A stretch of 64,000 nucleotides of DNA from Calditrichia bacterium (GCA_020635015.1 JACKAP010000009.1:124001-188000), one strand, 5' to 3'; positions 52,219-61,150 are shown, counted from the first letter of the stretch. Notes: generated by a model from the letters alone, not told the origin. Program-made: numbers and translations.

Positions 52219-52881
52219 TCACCTTTTGCGCGCCAGCGTCAGCCCGTCACTGAGCGGCAGCAGGCAGAGATCGATCCGTGGATCGCGGTGAAGTTTACGG
52301 TTGAGATCGCGGATCGCCCGGGTTTCCTCCTCTTGATTATCCGCATCGACCACCCGCCCGCTCCAGAGCACATTGTCGATCGTGATCATCCCGCCGGGCC
52401 GCAATAGCTTCAGGCATTGTTCGAAATAGGCATCATAGTTGATTTTGTCGGCATCGATGAAGGCAAAGTCGAACGAGCCGTCCTGCCCGCTGGCACGCAG
52501 GGCCTGCAGGGTCTCCAGCGCCGGAGCCAGGCGCAGATCGATCTTGTGCGCCACGCCCGCCTCCTGCCAATAACGCCGGGCGATGGCGGTATACTCATCG
52601 CTGAGGTCGCAGGCAATCAGCCGCCCGTCATCCGGCAGCGCGCCGGCCACCGTCAGGGCGCTGTAGCCGGTAAATACTCCGATCTCCAGACAGCGGCGGG
52701 CGCCGAGCAGCTTGATCAGCAAACCCATGAACTGTCCCTGCTCCGGTGATATCTGCATGCTGGAGCGGGGATGGACGGCGGTCTCCTCCCGCAGCCGGCG
52801 CTGCAACTCCGATTCACGCAGTGATACGGATAGCATATAATTGTATAATGGTTCGTCTAATGATTTGGTTCGGGTTGACAT
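52219..52881 (-). CDS. SAM-dependent O-methyltransferase (CCoAOMT-like)
   Basis: A 220-residue class I methyltransferase with the SAM motif LEIGVFTGYSAL (about 65-76), ACDLSDEY, the metal/active-site FIDADKINYDAYF and IDNVLWSGRV, the pattern of bacterial catechol/caffeoyl-CoA-type O-methyltransferases. It probably methylates a phenolic or catechol hydroxyl with divalent metal; the acceptor is unknown. It is divergent from the transporter at 53189. Confidence 0.93.
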   Translation of the reverse strand: MSTRTKSLDEPLYNYMLSVSLRESELQRRLREETAVHPRSSMQISPEQGQFMGLLIKLLGARRCLEIGVFTGYSALTVAGALPDDGRLIACDLSDEYTAIARRYWQEAGVAHKIDLRLAPALETLQALRASGQDGSFDFAFIDADKINYDAYFEQCLKLLRPGGMITIDNVLWSGRVVDADNQEEETRAIRDLNRKLHRDPRIDLCLLPLSDGLTLARKR

Positions 52882-52972
52882 GGGTATAATCCTTTCAAGT
52901 TTGAAACAGGATCAAATTTTCCAGGCAAAATTAAATTAAAATCGGGTGTTTGGGTAGCTGGATGAACGTATT

Positions 52973-53014
52973 TTCTTATGTAGCTGCACTTTGAAAAGTG
53001 CAGCTACATAAGAA
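52973..53014. repeat. 42-base perfect palindrome in a divergent intergenic region
   Basis: TTCTTATGTAGCTGCACTT (52973-52991) and its exact reverse complement (52996-53014) flank TGAA. Outside it, ATCGGGTGTTTGGGTAG (about 52942) and CTACCCAAATACAAAATCG (about 53046) form an outer imperfect arm pair. The 52882-53188 gap lies between divergent genes and contains no other gene. Confidence 0.85.
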
Positions 53015-53188
53015 ACGGCACGCAAAATCCCGATTCTATCTCTTAATCTACCCAAATACAAAATCGTCTCAAAATGAATATTTTTGAACAGTCGTATAAA
53101 TTCCGGTTTCTTTTTACTACAGCCTGTCGTTAATATTAAACTTGTTGGCGACTTCTACGGCGGTTTTTTGCGGAAAGATTAACACTGC

Positions 53189-54412
53189 ATGGATAAACTT
53201 CAGCTCATCTTCTTCTTTGTCAGCGGATTTCTGATCTCGCGGCTGATCATCAAATCCCGGCTGCCGCACCGGATGGTGTTTGTGCTCATCGGGAAAAGGC
53301 ATCTTTCGGTCGTCCGCATCATTCTCTACCTGGTGGCAATATCCGCCTTCCTGTCATTTTTTATTCCCAACGCCATCACCGTGCTAACCTTGCTGCCGGT
53401 ACTGGAACTGCTGCGCCAGTCCTATGAGAAGAGCCGGATTCCGGCCGGCAGCATGCCCACGATGCTGGCATTGTCGACGATCTACGGGGCCAACATCGGC
53501 GGGATGGGCTCGATTACCGCCACGCCGGCCAACGGGATTTTGGTGACTTATGCCGAGTTGAACCAGGTGGCGGGGCGGGAGTTTCTCAATTTCGCCGCCT
53601 GGCTGGGGTGGGGGATTCCCCTGGTGGTAATTTTCGTGATTGCCGCCTGGTTGACGATTATCAGCATCTTCCGCCCCTGGCGGTACCGCAGCGGCAAAAT
53701 CCAGCTGCCTTTCGATGAGGCCGCCGCCACCCACCCTCTGCAGCGAATCACCCTGATCCTGACCGGGTTGTTTTTTGTCTCCTCGCTGCTGCTGTCGATG
53801 CTGATTCTGCAGTATCCCGCCCATACCCTGGCCATCGTCGCCGTTACCGCCGGATTTACGCTGCTGTTTGTGTTGTTCCTGTTCTTCTTTCCGTTGAATC
53901 TCGGCGCCGTTAAGGCGCCCCTGCTGCGCCTGCAGGATTGTTATAATGAGCTGCCGACCCGGGGATTTGTCTTCGTCGGTATCGCGGTGGTGCTGGCCGG
54001 GCTGCTGTATCTGCTCAGTGCGGATGTTTATTTCGCCCGCCTGATCAATCAACTGCTGCCGGGACATCTGCCGGTGCTGGCGATGTTTCTGTTGATCGCC
54101 CTGCTGAGTTCTTTTTCGACCGAGATCCTCAGTAATACCGCGGTGCAGATCAGCATGTTTCTGATCGTACTGCCCCTCTCCGCCACGATGGAATTCTCAG
54201 CGATCCAGGCGTTGATCATTGTGACCCTCTCCAGCACTTGCGCCTTCATGAGCCCGATCGCCACCGGGGTGAACGGGCTGGCTTTCGGAGGCGTCAAGGA
54301 TGTCTCTCTCGCCCGGATGCTGGTGGTGGGATTGGTGATGAACACCGTCGGTGCCCTGATCATCTCAGTGTGGGCGGAATGGGTGATCGGATGGGTGTTT
54401 CAGGTAAAATAG
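53189..54412 (+). CDS. DASS/SLC13-like anion transporter
   Basis: A 407-residue membrane protein with about ten helices. Features of the divalent anion:sodium symporter family are the early STIYGANIGGMGSITATPANGI (helix hairpin with substrate-binding SxT/N motifs) and the later SFSTEILSNTAVQ and FMSPIATGVNGLAFG, an internal pseudo-repeat. The likely cargo is dicarboxylates, sulfate or a related anion. No clear ribosome site is seen. Confidence 0.85.
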   Translation: MDKLQLIFFFVSGFLISRLIIKSRLPHRMVFVLIGKRHLSVVRIILYLVAISAFLSFFIPNAITVLTLLPVLELLRQSYEKSRIPAGSMPTMLALSTIYGANIGGMGSITATPANGILVTYAELNQVAGREFLNFAAWLGWGIPLVVIFVIAAWLTIISIFRPWRYRSGKIQLPFDEAAATHPLQRITLILTGLFFVSSLLLSMLILQYPAHTLAIVAVTAGFTLLFVLFLFFFPLNLGAVKAPLLRLQDCYNELPTRGFVFVGIAVVLAGLLYLLSADVYFARLINQLLPGHLPVLAMFLLIALLSSFSTEILSNTAVQISMFLIVLPLSATMEFSAIQALIIVTLSSTCAFMSPIATGVNGLAFGGVKDVSLARMLVVGLVMNTVGALIISVWAEWVIGWVFQVK

Positions 54413-54419
54413 AACGCAT

Positions 54420-54602
54420 GGGGCGAAGAGCGAAGAGCGAAGAGCGAAGAGCGAAGGTGAAATCAAAATATATAAAAAGCAATAAAAAATCATCGTGAGC
54501 GAATGCGAGCAAATATCGCGAACGAAGTGAGCAAACATCGTTCGCGAAGCGAACAAATATCGCGAGCGAGAGCGAGCAAATATCGTGAGCGCAGCGAACA
54601 AA
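54420..54602. repeat. Composite word array (GCGAAGA, ATCGCGAGCG)
   Basis: GCGAAGA heptamers at 54423-54456 are followed by ATCGTGAGCG/ATCGCGAACG words at 54491-54602. The order is the same as at 39135-38951 (minus strand) and 58384-58593. The 54413-54707 gap has no other gene. Confidence 0.85.
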
Positions 54603-54707
54603 GCGATTAGGGCATCAAAGGTTTGAACAGTATTTAGTTATAATGATAACGGGAACTGAAATTTGTACAGGGGCGTAAATTTTCAATCAAATGCAAAGGA
54701 TGTTAAC

Positions 54708-56462
54708 ATGAAGCGAATGATTATGATGTTAAGTGTGTTCTGCCTGGCCGGCAGCAGTGTGCTGTTCGGGCAAGGCAGCGAAAAATACACCGCAAAACTG
54801 CAGCGGGCGCTGGAACAAGCTGCTCCCCAGGACATTATGACTGCCTGGGTTTATTTCAGCGACAAAGGTGCCGATCTGGGCGGCAAGCTCCAGGCAGCGG
54901 CCGCGAATCTCAGCGAGCGGGCTTACCAGCGCCGTTTGCGCAATCGTGGCGCCGATAATCTGGTTGATCACCACGATGTGCCGGTTTACGCCCCCTACTA
55001 TCACGCGGTGCGGGAAAAAGTGAGCCGGATTCGCCATAAATCTCGCTGGCTCAATGCGTTGTCGGTAGAGGTGGCCAAAACGGATCTCCCGGCAATTGCC
55101 CAACTTCCGTTTGTGTCGAAAATAGATCTGGTGGTCCAAACTTATAGCTCCCTTCCCGATGAGGCCATACTGAACAGCGGCAGCAATGTGAATCCGCCGT
55201 CTAATAATGGCCCGCAGCAGATTCACAGCCTCAATTACGGCCCCTCCTTCGCCCAGAATGACCAGATCGGCGCCACCCTGATGCACGATCTCGGTTTCAA
55301 CGGCAGCGGGGTGCTGGTGGCGATGCTCGATGCCGGTTTTAATAATCTGCAGCACGAAGCGATGGATCACCTCAATATCCTGGCCACCTGGGATTTTGTC
55401 AACGGGGACAGCATCGTTTCCGACGAGATCGGGCAGATGGGCACTGGCAATCACGGCACCCTCACCCTCAGCGCCCTGGCCGGCTTTCATGAAGGTCAGT
55501 TGGTCGGGCCGGGTTATGGGGCGGATTTTGTGCTGGCCAAGACCGAAAACACCGACTGGGAGCATAATGTGGAAGAGGATGCCTGGGTTGCCGGTGCGGA
55601 ATGGGCCGACAGCCTGGGAGCGGACATCATCAGCAGCTCCCTGGCATACCGCGATTTCGATCCCGGGCAGATCAGCTACACCTGGCAGGATATGGATGGG
55701 AACACCGCGGTGTCGACGATCGGGGCAGATCTCGCCGCCAGCCGGGGCATCCTGGTGGTGAACAGCGCCGCCAATGAAGGTCCGGGAGCGACCAGCATCT
55801 GGGCTCCGGCAGACGGCGACAGCGTGCTGGCGATCGGTGCGGTGGATGAGTCTGGCTTCATCGCCGGCTTCAGCTCCCGCGGTCCCAGCGCCGACGGACG
55901 CATCAAGCCGGATGTATGTGCCCGCGGTGTGGGCACGGTTTCCTGCAGCCCGTATAATCCCAGCGGTTACACCACTGCCAGCGGCACCTCGCTCTCCTGC
56001 CCGCTGGTTGCCGGCGCGGCAGCACAATTACTGCAGGCCAATCCCAACCTGACCAATATGGACATGATCGAGCTGCTTCACAATACGGCCGACCGGGCCG
56101 CCAACCCGGATAATGATTACGGCTGGGGCATCATTAATGTGCATGACGCCTATCTCGCTTCCCTGACCGGCATTCCGGATGATGAGGGAGCGGTGGCTGC
56201 CGAGTTTCAGCTCTACCCGGCCTATCCCAATCCCTTCAACCCCACCACGACCATCCGCTACACCCTGCCGGAAGCAGCGTCGCTGCAACTGAACGTCTAC
56301 AACCCGCTGGGGCAGAAGGTCGCCACCCTGGCAGATGGCGTGCAGCCGGCCGGAGAATACCGGGTGAGCTGGGATGCCGCCGGGCTGGCATCGGGGGTTT
56401 ATTACATCACCCTGACCTCCGGGCGCGAGCATGCGGTGCGCAAGGCGGTGCTGCTGAAGTAG
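54708..56462 (+). CDS. Secreted subtilisin-like serine protease with sorting domain (paralogue 1)
   Basis: Starts at ATG 54708 (MKRMIMMLSVFCLAG), with AAAGGA upstream; 584 residues. After the signal peptide (1-22) and a ~150-residue N-terminal region comes an S8 peptidase domain with Asp208 (MLDAG), His249 (GNHGT), Asn356 and Ser428 (SGTSLSCPL). The C-terminus is a sorting module (YPNPFNPTTTIRY, ending KAVLLK). It should be exported and act on proteins outside the cell. Its tandem paralogue follows at 56643. Confidence 0.93.
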   Translation: MKRMIMMLSVFCLAGSSVLFGQGSEKYTAKLQRALEQAAPQDIMTAWVYFSDKGADLGGKLQAAAANLSERAYQRRLRNRGADNLVDHHDVPVYAPYYHAVREKVSRIRHKSRWLNALSVEVAKTDLPAIAQLPFVSKIDLVVQTYSSLPDEAILNSGSNVNPPSNNGPQQIHSLNYGPSFAQNDQIGATLMHDLGFNGSGVLVAMLDAGFNNLQHEAMDHLNILATWDFVNGDSIVSDEIGQMGTGNHGTLTLSALAGFHEGQLVGPGYGADFVLAKTENTDWEHNVEEDAWVAGAEWADSLGADIISSSLAYRDFDPGQISYTWQDMDGNTAVSTIGADLAASRGILVVNSAANEGPGATSIWAPADGDSVLAIGAVDESGFIAGFSSRGPSADGRIKPDVCARGVGTVSCSPYNPSGYTTASGTSLSCPLVAGAAAQLLQANPNLTNMDMIELLHNTADRAANPDNDYGWGIINVHDAYLASLTGIPDDEGAVAAEFQLYPAYPNPFNPTTTIRYTLPEAASLQLNVYNPLGQKVATLADGVQPAGEYRVSWDAAGLASGVYYITLTSGREHAVRKAVLLK

Positions 56463-56537
56463 GCCGGATGTTTTTGCCACGGATGGGCAGGATAATTACG
56501 GGTGTTTTGCCACGGATGGCCGAAAGTTGACGAAATC

Positions 56538-56613
56538 GTTAATGGGTTGATGGGTTAATGGGAAAAGACCAACCCCTAGGGTTGAGTCGCGACTCAACCC
56601 CATCCACACATCA
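56538..56613. repeat. GATGGGTTAATGGG array with central palindrome
   Basis: AATGGGTTGATGGGTTAATGGG at the left faces CCCCATCCACACATC at the right. In the middle GGGTTGAGTCG and its reverse complement make a 22-base perfect palindrome (56579-56600). Confidence 0.82.
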
Positions 56614-56642
56614 GCAACAAAAAATATAGAGAAGGTATCCCC

Positions 56643-58376
56643 ATGCGCCGGAGTGTCGTTTCGATTCCCTTTTTATGGTTACTGCTTGTCATCGGCGGAC
56701 TGGCGTTCGCCCAGCCGGTTGAGAAAATGAGCGAGCGGCTTCAGCACGCCATTATCCTTGCGGAAGCAGGCGAAACTCAGGCGGCCTGGGTTTATTTTGG
56801 TGATAAGGGCACTGGATTGCTCCGCAAGCAGGCCGATGTTGCGGCGCGGCTGAATGCGCGGGCCTACCAGCGCCGGGTGCGGGAACGGGGAATCGCCAAT
56901 CTGGTAGATGAACATGACCTGCCGCTGCGCGGCGAATACGTCCGGGAAGTGAGCGCGCTGGCGGAAAAGCTGCGGGTCAAATCGCGCTGGCTTAATGCCG
57001 TATCGCTGGAAGCGACCGCAGAAGCGCTGGCGGAGATCGCCCGAATGCCGTTCGTAGTGCGGATCGATCTGGTGCGCCGGGGCCGTGCGCCGCTGCCGGA
57101 ACCGGCAACCCATACGCTTTTGCGCGGCGGAGCCGCGTCCACCACTCTGGATTACGGACCTTCTTTCGACCAGAACAGCCAGATCAACACCCCGCCCCTG
57201 CATGACCTGGGCTTTAGCGGCGCCGGGGTGCTGATCGCCTCCCTGGATACCGGCTTCCCCAACCTTACGCATGAGGCGTTGGCTCATCTGGACATTGTCG
57301 CTACCTGGGATTTCATTAACAGCGACAGCATCGTCGATAATCAATCCGGACAGGCCGGCAACGACGATCACGGCACCAACACCCTGGGAGCGATGGGCGG
57401 CTATATGCCTGGTCAGTTGATCGGCACTGCTTACGGCGCCAGCTTCCTGCTGGCAAAGACTGAAGTGGTCGAATTTGAACGCCATATCGAAGAGGATCAT
57501 TGGGTGGCTGCCGCCCAATGGGCCGACAGTCTGGGGGCCGATATCATCAGCAGTTCCCTGGGCTACCGTTTCTTCGATCCCGGGGAGGGCGATTACAGCG
57601 CAGACGATCTCGACGGCCAGACGGCGGTGATCACGGTAGCTGCGGAATTGGCCTCCAGCCGGGGTATCCTGGTGGTGGTGTCAGCCGGCAATGAAGGGGC
57701 CGGGGTGACCACCATCGGCGCGCCGGCCGACGGCCCCAGCGTGCTGGCGGTGGGAGCGGTGAACAGTTCCGGCGACGTGGTTTCTTTCAGCTCCCGGGGC
57801 CCCACCGCCGATGGCCGTATTAAGCCGGATATCGCGGCGCGGGGGCTGGGGGTGCGCACGGTCAGCGCAGTGGCCAACAATTACGCCAGCCTGAGCGGCA
57901 CCTCATTCTCCTGCCCGCTGGCGGCCGGCGTTGCGGCCCTGTTGCGGGAAGCCAGCCCGCAGAGCACCAACAGCGAACTGCGGGCGGCGCTGAAGGAAAC
58001 CGCCGGCAATGCCCAGTCGCCGGACAATGACCGCGGCTGGGGGATCGTCGATGCTTTCCGGGCGCTGGAATATCTGGAAAACGGTGGGGAACTGCCGCCG
58101 GTAGGGAACCAGCTGGAGATCGTAAAAAATTATCCCAATCCCTTTGACGGCACCACGACTATCCGCTATACAGTGCCCCGGGCCGGCCGGGTGAAGCTGA
58201 CGGTCTACAATGTGTTGGGAGAAAAAATAGCGGTGCTGCGTGATCGTGAAGAAGATGCCGGCACCCGCCTGATCAACTGGGATGCCGACGGCCTGGCGCA
58301 GGGCGTCTATTTTGTAATGCTTAGCGCTAACGGGAAGACCGATACGCATAAGATGGTTTATCTGCGGCAGGAGTGA
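56643..58376 (+). CDS. Secreted subtilisin-like serine protease with sorting domain (paralogue 2)
   Basis: A 577-residue paralogue of the preceding gene with the same architecture: signal peptide (1-23, ending AFAQ), N-terminal region, S8 domain with Asp202 (SLDTG), His243 (DDHGT), Asn350 (SAGNEG) and Ser421 (SGTSFSCPL), and a C-terminal module (NYPNPFDGTTTIRY, ending KMVYLRQE). The tail deviates slightly from the usual K-rich ending. Tandem duplication is likely. GAAGG precedes the ATG. Confidence 0.93.
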   Translation: MRRSVVSIPFLWLLLVIGGLAFAQPVEKMSERLQHAIILAEAGETQAAWVYFGDKGTGLLRKQADVAARLNARAYQRRVRERGIANLVDEHDLPLRGEYVREVSALAEKLRVKSRWLNAVSLEATAEALAEIARMPFVVRIDLVRRGRAPLPEPATHTLLRGGAASTTLDYGPSFDQNSQINTPPLHDLGFSGAGVLIASLDTGFPNLTHEALAHLDIVATWDFINSDSIVDNQSGQAGNDDHGTNTLGAMGGYMPGQLIGTAYGASFLLAKTEVVEFERHIEEDHWVAAAQWADSLGADIISSSLGYRFFDPGEGDYSADDLDGQTAVITVAAELASSRGILVVVSAGNEGAGVTTIGAPADGPSVLAVGAVNSSGDVVSFSSRGPTADGRIKPDIAARGLGVRTVSAVANNYASLSGTSFSCPLAAGVAALLREASPQSTNSELRAALKETAGNAQSPDNDRGWGIVDAFRALEYLENGGELPPVGNQLEIVKNYPNPFDGTTTIRYTVPRAGRVKLTVYNVLGEKIAVLRDREEDAGTRLINWDADGLAQGVYFVMLSANGKTDTHKMVYLRQE

Positions 58377-58383
58377 CTTGTGC

Positions 58384-58593
58384 GAATGCGGATTTCGGAT
58401 TTCGGAATGCGGAATAAAAGACGCGAAGGGCGAAGGGCGAAAAATAAATATCGCGAGCGAAGCGAACAAACATCGCGAGCGCCAGCGAGCAAACATCGCT
58501 GCGAAGCAGCAAATATCGCGCGTAGCGCAAACATCGCGAGCGTGAGAGAACAAACATCGCGAGCGCCGGCAAGCAAACATCGCCGGCGCAGCC
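58384..58593. repeat. Composite word array (TCGGAATGCGG, GCGAAGG, ATCGCGAGCG)
   Basis: The order is ATGCGGATTTCGGATTTCGG, AAAAGACGCGAAGGGCGAAG, then many ATCGCGAGCG words up to three bases from the next gene's stop codon. The same order occurs (inverted) at 39135-38951. Confidence 0.85.
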
Positions 58594-58595
58594 GG

Positions 58596-59048
58596 TCACT
58601 TAACCACCAGCACCGCCACCGCCCCGGCCCCGAGCAGGTAGGCCATCACCCGCCAAAAGCGCTTGGCGCGGCGCTCCTGTTTATATAACTTCTCAAATGA
58701 CTCGGAAATTCCTTTCTGTTCCTCGAACATCTGATGGGTATCCTTCATATTGGCATTGAGGATAACGATCTCGGCATTTTTATCCTTGAGGAGTTTTTTC
58801 CCTTCCGCGATCAAAGAATCCTGCAGGGAGATTTTCCCTTCCAGGGCCGGTACGTAATTGACGATCAGGTTGCGGTAATCCACTGCCAGGGATTCGGGAA
58901 ATACAAATCCTATCCGGCCGCTCTGGGTATCGCGGATGATCACGATGCTGTCCGGAAAGACGGCCTGCTGTTGCGCTTTGCTACTTTCCCAGGCGCTGCT
59001 TAGCAATAATATTAAGCTCATGAAGTAGAGAATCGCTCGAGGCCCCAT
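58596..59048 (-). CDS. Exported coiled-coil protein with C-terminal membrane helix
   Basis: A 150-residue protein with a signal peptide (SLILLLSSAWESSKA), a helical middle with coiled-coil character (about 75-125) and one membrane helix at the very C-terminus (VMAYLLGAGAVAVLVV). Its start overlaps the preceding gene by 68 bases, so the pair is translated together. I recognise no family. The repeat array at 58384-58593 ends just after its stop. Confidence 0.6.
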   Translation of the reverse strand: MGPRAILYFMSLILLLSSAWESSKAQQQAVFPDSIVIIRDTQSGRIGFVFPESLAVDYRNLIVNYVPALEGKISLQDSLIAEGKKLLKDKNAEIVILNANMKDTHQMFEEQKGISESFEKLYKQERRAKRFWRVMAYLLGAGAVAVLVVK

Positions 59049-59346
59049 AGTTGAATCTCCCTTTTCTGGATTGGTAATAGGTGATCTGCTGGTCTTTTTC
59101 GTCGATTTTAGTCTTCAGGTCGCCGATATTTTTTTCGTACTCGGCCACGCGGGTATGGATGACGGCAAGGCTGTCATTGCGCTGCTGGATGACAGTCTGC
59201 AGCGAGTCGATCCGCTGCTCGCGCCGCTCGATCTCCTTTTTGATCGCATTGGTGTCCTCTCCCGGAAAGAAGAGGCGGTAGAGCAGGATCGTTACCAGCG
59301 CCACGATAAAAATCAGCAGAAGGGTGCGCAGTTTTTCATTCTTCAT
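58981..59346 (-). CDS. Small membrane-anchored coiled-coil protein
   Basis: A 121-residue protein with one N-terminal membrane helix (TLLLIFIVALVTILLYRLFF) and a long periplasmic coiled coil (about 33-95) rich in Glu, Lys, Gln and Ile. It overlaps the downstream gene by 68 bases. The membrane-coil layout and overlap recall phage spanin pairs, but no lipobox or lysis genes are present, so that reading is not adopted. Function is unknown. Confidence 0.62.
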   Translation of the reverse strand: MKNEKLRTLLLIFIVALVTILLYRLFFPGEDTNAIKKEIERREQRIDSLQTVIQQRNDSLAVIHTRVAEYEKNIGDLKTKIDEKDQQITYYQSRKGRFNYGASSDSLLHELNIIAKQRLGK

Positions 59347-59471
59347 GGCAATGCTCCCTGGTTAAGCTTAACCGGTAATATCGAGACTATTATATCGAAT
59401 TATCGGAAGATTTTCAAATGGATTAATTGATACACCAGTATTTTCAATCTTAATCCTTAATCCTTTATCCT

Positions 59472-59555
59472 TTATCCCTTATCCTTCAACCAGCATCCAG
59501 CATCGTGGATGAACATGCTGCAGGTTTTCAGAAAATGGCGGCGGGTGATGTTCAT
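59472..59555 (-). pseudogene. Truncated Tat-signal gene replaced by repeat DNA
   Basis: The frame starts at ATG 59555 and overlaps the acyltransferase stop as ATGA, a normal operon junction. It reads MNITRRHFLKTCSMF, a typical twin-arginine signal (RRxFLK). After about 15 codons the sequence changes to GGATGCTGG and AAGGATAAGGGATAAAGG words, and a stop follows at 59472. The mature protein is absent, so this looks like a gene cut by repeat DNA. Confidence 0.6.
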
Positions 59556-60151
59556 CGCGGCGGCACCAGCATTGGGCCCATATTCTCCGGCCTTTTCCCG
59601 GTGATGCCGCGATAGAATTCGCGGATTTGCACCATGTCCGCCTCGATATCGCCGCTGGGATGGATCACCAGGCCGAAGCCTCCGGCCTTGCGCTTGAAAT
59701 CGATGTAGGCGCACATGATCGGCACCCCGGCGGCCTGGGCAATATAGTAGAACCCGGTTTTCCAGTGTTCCACCCGCTTGCGGGTGCCCTCCGGCGCGAT
59801 GGTGATCAGAAAACGGTCATATTGCTGGAATACCTGCGTCACCTGCTCCACCAGGTTATGGGAGGAACTGCGGTCGACCGGAATTCCGCCCAGCCAATGG
59901 AAGAGCTTGCCGGACAGCCCTTTAAACAAGGTGTGTTTTCCGATAAACGCCGCCTTCAGGCGCAGCCGCCAGGCCAGCATCAGGCCGGTTGGGAAATCCC
60001 AGTTGGAGGTGTGCGGGGCTACGATCACCACCGCTTTGGGGATATCCGGCATTTCCCCAGCGATGCGCCAGCCGGCTAGCTTCAGGAGCATGCCGCTGAA
60101 CCAGTAGGTGAACCAGTTGTTGGGCAGGCCTTTGGTGTTGATCTTGCTCAT
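59552..60151 (-). CDS. 1-acylglycerol-3-phosphate acyltransferase-like (PlsC/LPLAT)
   Basis: Starts MSKINTKGLPNNW at 60151, with GGGAG upstream; 199 residues. It has the classic HX4D motif (PHTSNWD), a GKHTLFKG block, GGIPVDRSSS and APEGTRK, and an N-terminal hydrophobic stretch. It acylates a glycerolipid acceptor, most likely lysophosphatidic acid or a related lipid. A second LPLAT-type protein lies at 8192. Its stop overlaps the Tat-signal remnant. Confidence 0.88.
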   Translation of the reverse strand: MSKINTKGLPNNWFTYWFSGMLLKLAGWRIAGEMPDIPKAVVIVAPHTSNWDFPTGLMLAWRLRLKAAFIGKHTLFKGLSGKLFHWLGGIPVDRSSSHNLVEQVTQVFQQYDRFLITIAPEGTRKRVEHWKTGFYYIAQAAGVPIMCAYIDFKRKAGGFGLVIHPSGDIEADMVQIREFYRGITGKRPENMGPMLVPPR

Positions 60152-60497
60152 AAAAATGACTCTCCCGGGTGTACCCAATAAGCTCGGAGGTTTTCTCCAT
60201 TCCTGCCTAATAATACAGCCGCGGCTGCTAAAAAACAAGCCCGTCCCGTTGAGAAAAACCCTCGCTTATCGCCTGGGGGGACAGCTGCGTTCCGGCTGCA
60301 CGCGGTAATCTGAACACGGCTTATAAATTTTTCGTTGAATAAATGCGCTTTTATCCGTAGATTCCGCAAACAACCGGAACCAATAAAGTCCAAATTTTTT
60401 TATACCTGACGAACAGCATAGGTCTAATAAACGATAAAGATTCTCTAACTGAATGCCGCGAGTCTTACACAATTACAATTCACGATTGGAGGTTGAT

Positions 60498-60995
60498 ATG
60501 CTTTTTGTGAAAGGGGCATCTCTCTTAAAAGGGATTCTGTTGGGCGCTTTTTTATTATTAATGGGATGTGCAACGATTATCCACGGTACCAAACAGGATG
60601 TCAGCATCAGCTCGGATCCTCCGCGGGCCAACTTGAAGGTGGTTGGCGCCGGTGGTCTGGAAATGTTTAACGGGGTCACCCCGGCGGTGGTTACCCTCTC
60701 CCGGAAAAGCGAGTATGATGTTATGATCTCTATGGACGGTTACAAAGAGCAGCGCGTGCATATTAGCAAAGAATTCGACGCCTGGTACCTCGGCAACCTG
60801 CTGTGCGGCGGGATCATCGGCCTGATCATCGACGCCACCAACGGTGCGATGAACAAACTCTCTCCGGAGGTGATCAATGTGACCATGGCCACCGCCTATA
60901 ACCAGGACGGCACCCGGGAGTTCTTTGCGGTGTTCCAGACCCTTGATGCGGAAGGGCAGGTGCGTTCGTTGGCGGTGCCGTTTATTAAATCGTGA
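60498..60995 (+). CDS. PEGA-like lipoprotein
   Basis: A 165-residue lipoprotein starting at ATG 60498 with GGAGG upstream; the lipobox is LLMGC (Cys23). The mature part has GTKQDVSISSDPPRANLKV and a PEGA-type KSEYDVMISMDGYKEQRVHI, then a hydrophobic Gly/Leu stretch (YLGNLLCGGIIGLII). It resembles small outer-membrane PEGA lipoproteins; partner unknown. Confidence 0.75.
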   Translation: MLFVKGASLLKGILLGAFLLLMGCATIIHGTKQDVSISSDPPRANLKVVGAGGLEMFNGVTPAVVTLSRKSEYDVMISMDGYKEQRVHISKEFDAWYLGNLLCGGIIGLIIDATNGAMNKLSPEVINVTMATAYNQDGTREFFAVFQTLDAEGQVRSLAVPFIKS

Positions 60996-61038
60996 TGTTA
61001 CGCGATCAACAGGTACCGTTGTAGCTCGTTAATATTTA

Positions 61039-61117
61039 TCACGCAAAGACGCGGAGGCGCAGAGATTCGCAATGGAAAAACTTAAATATTTCTTTGCGTC
61101 TTTGCACCTTTGCGTGA
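61039..61117. repeat. CACGCAAAGACG/CTTTGCGTGA inverted repeat
   Basis: TCACGCAAAGACGCGGAGGC at the left faces GTCTTTGCACCTTTGCGTGA at the right. A further word family of the same inverted-array type, located before the 61151 operon. Confidence 0.78.
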
Positions 61118-61150
61118 GTCTTAAAGTATCATCCGTTATAGGTGATAATT

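Noticed and set aside
54491..54602. Possible CRISPR array
   Set aside because: The units vary in length, there are no unique spacers between conserved direct repeats, and no cas genes are present. It is a degenerate word array.
58596..59346. Phage lysis (spanin) cassette
   Set aside because: Topology is suggestive, but there is no holin, endolysin or lipobox, and no phage genes nearby.
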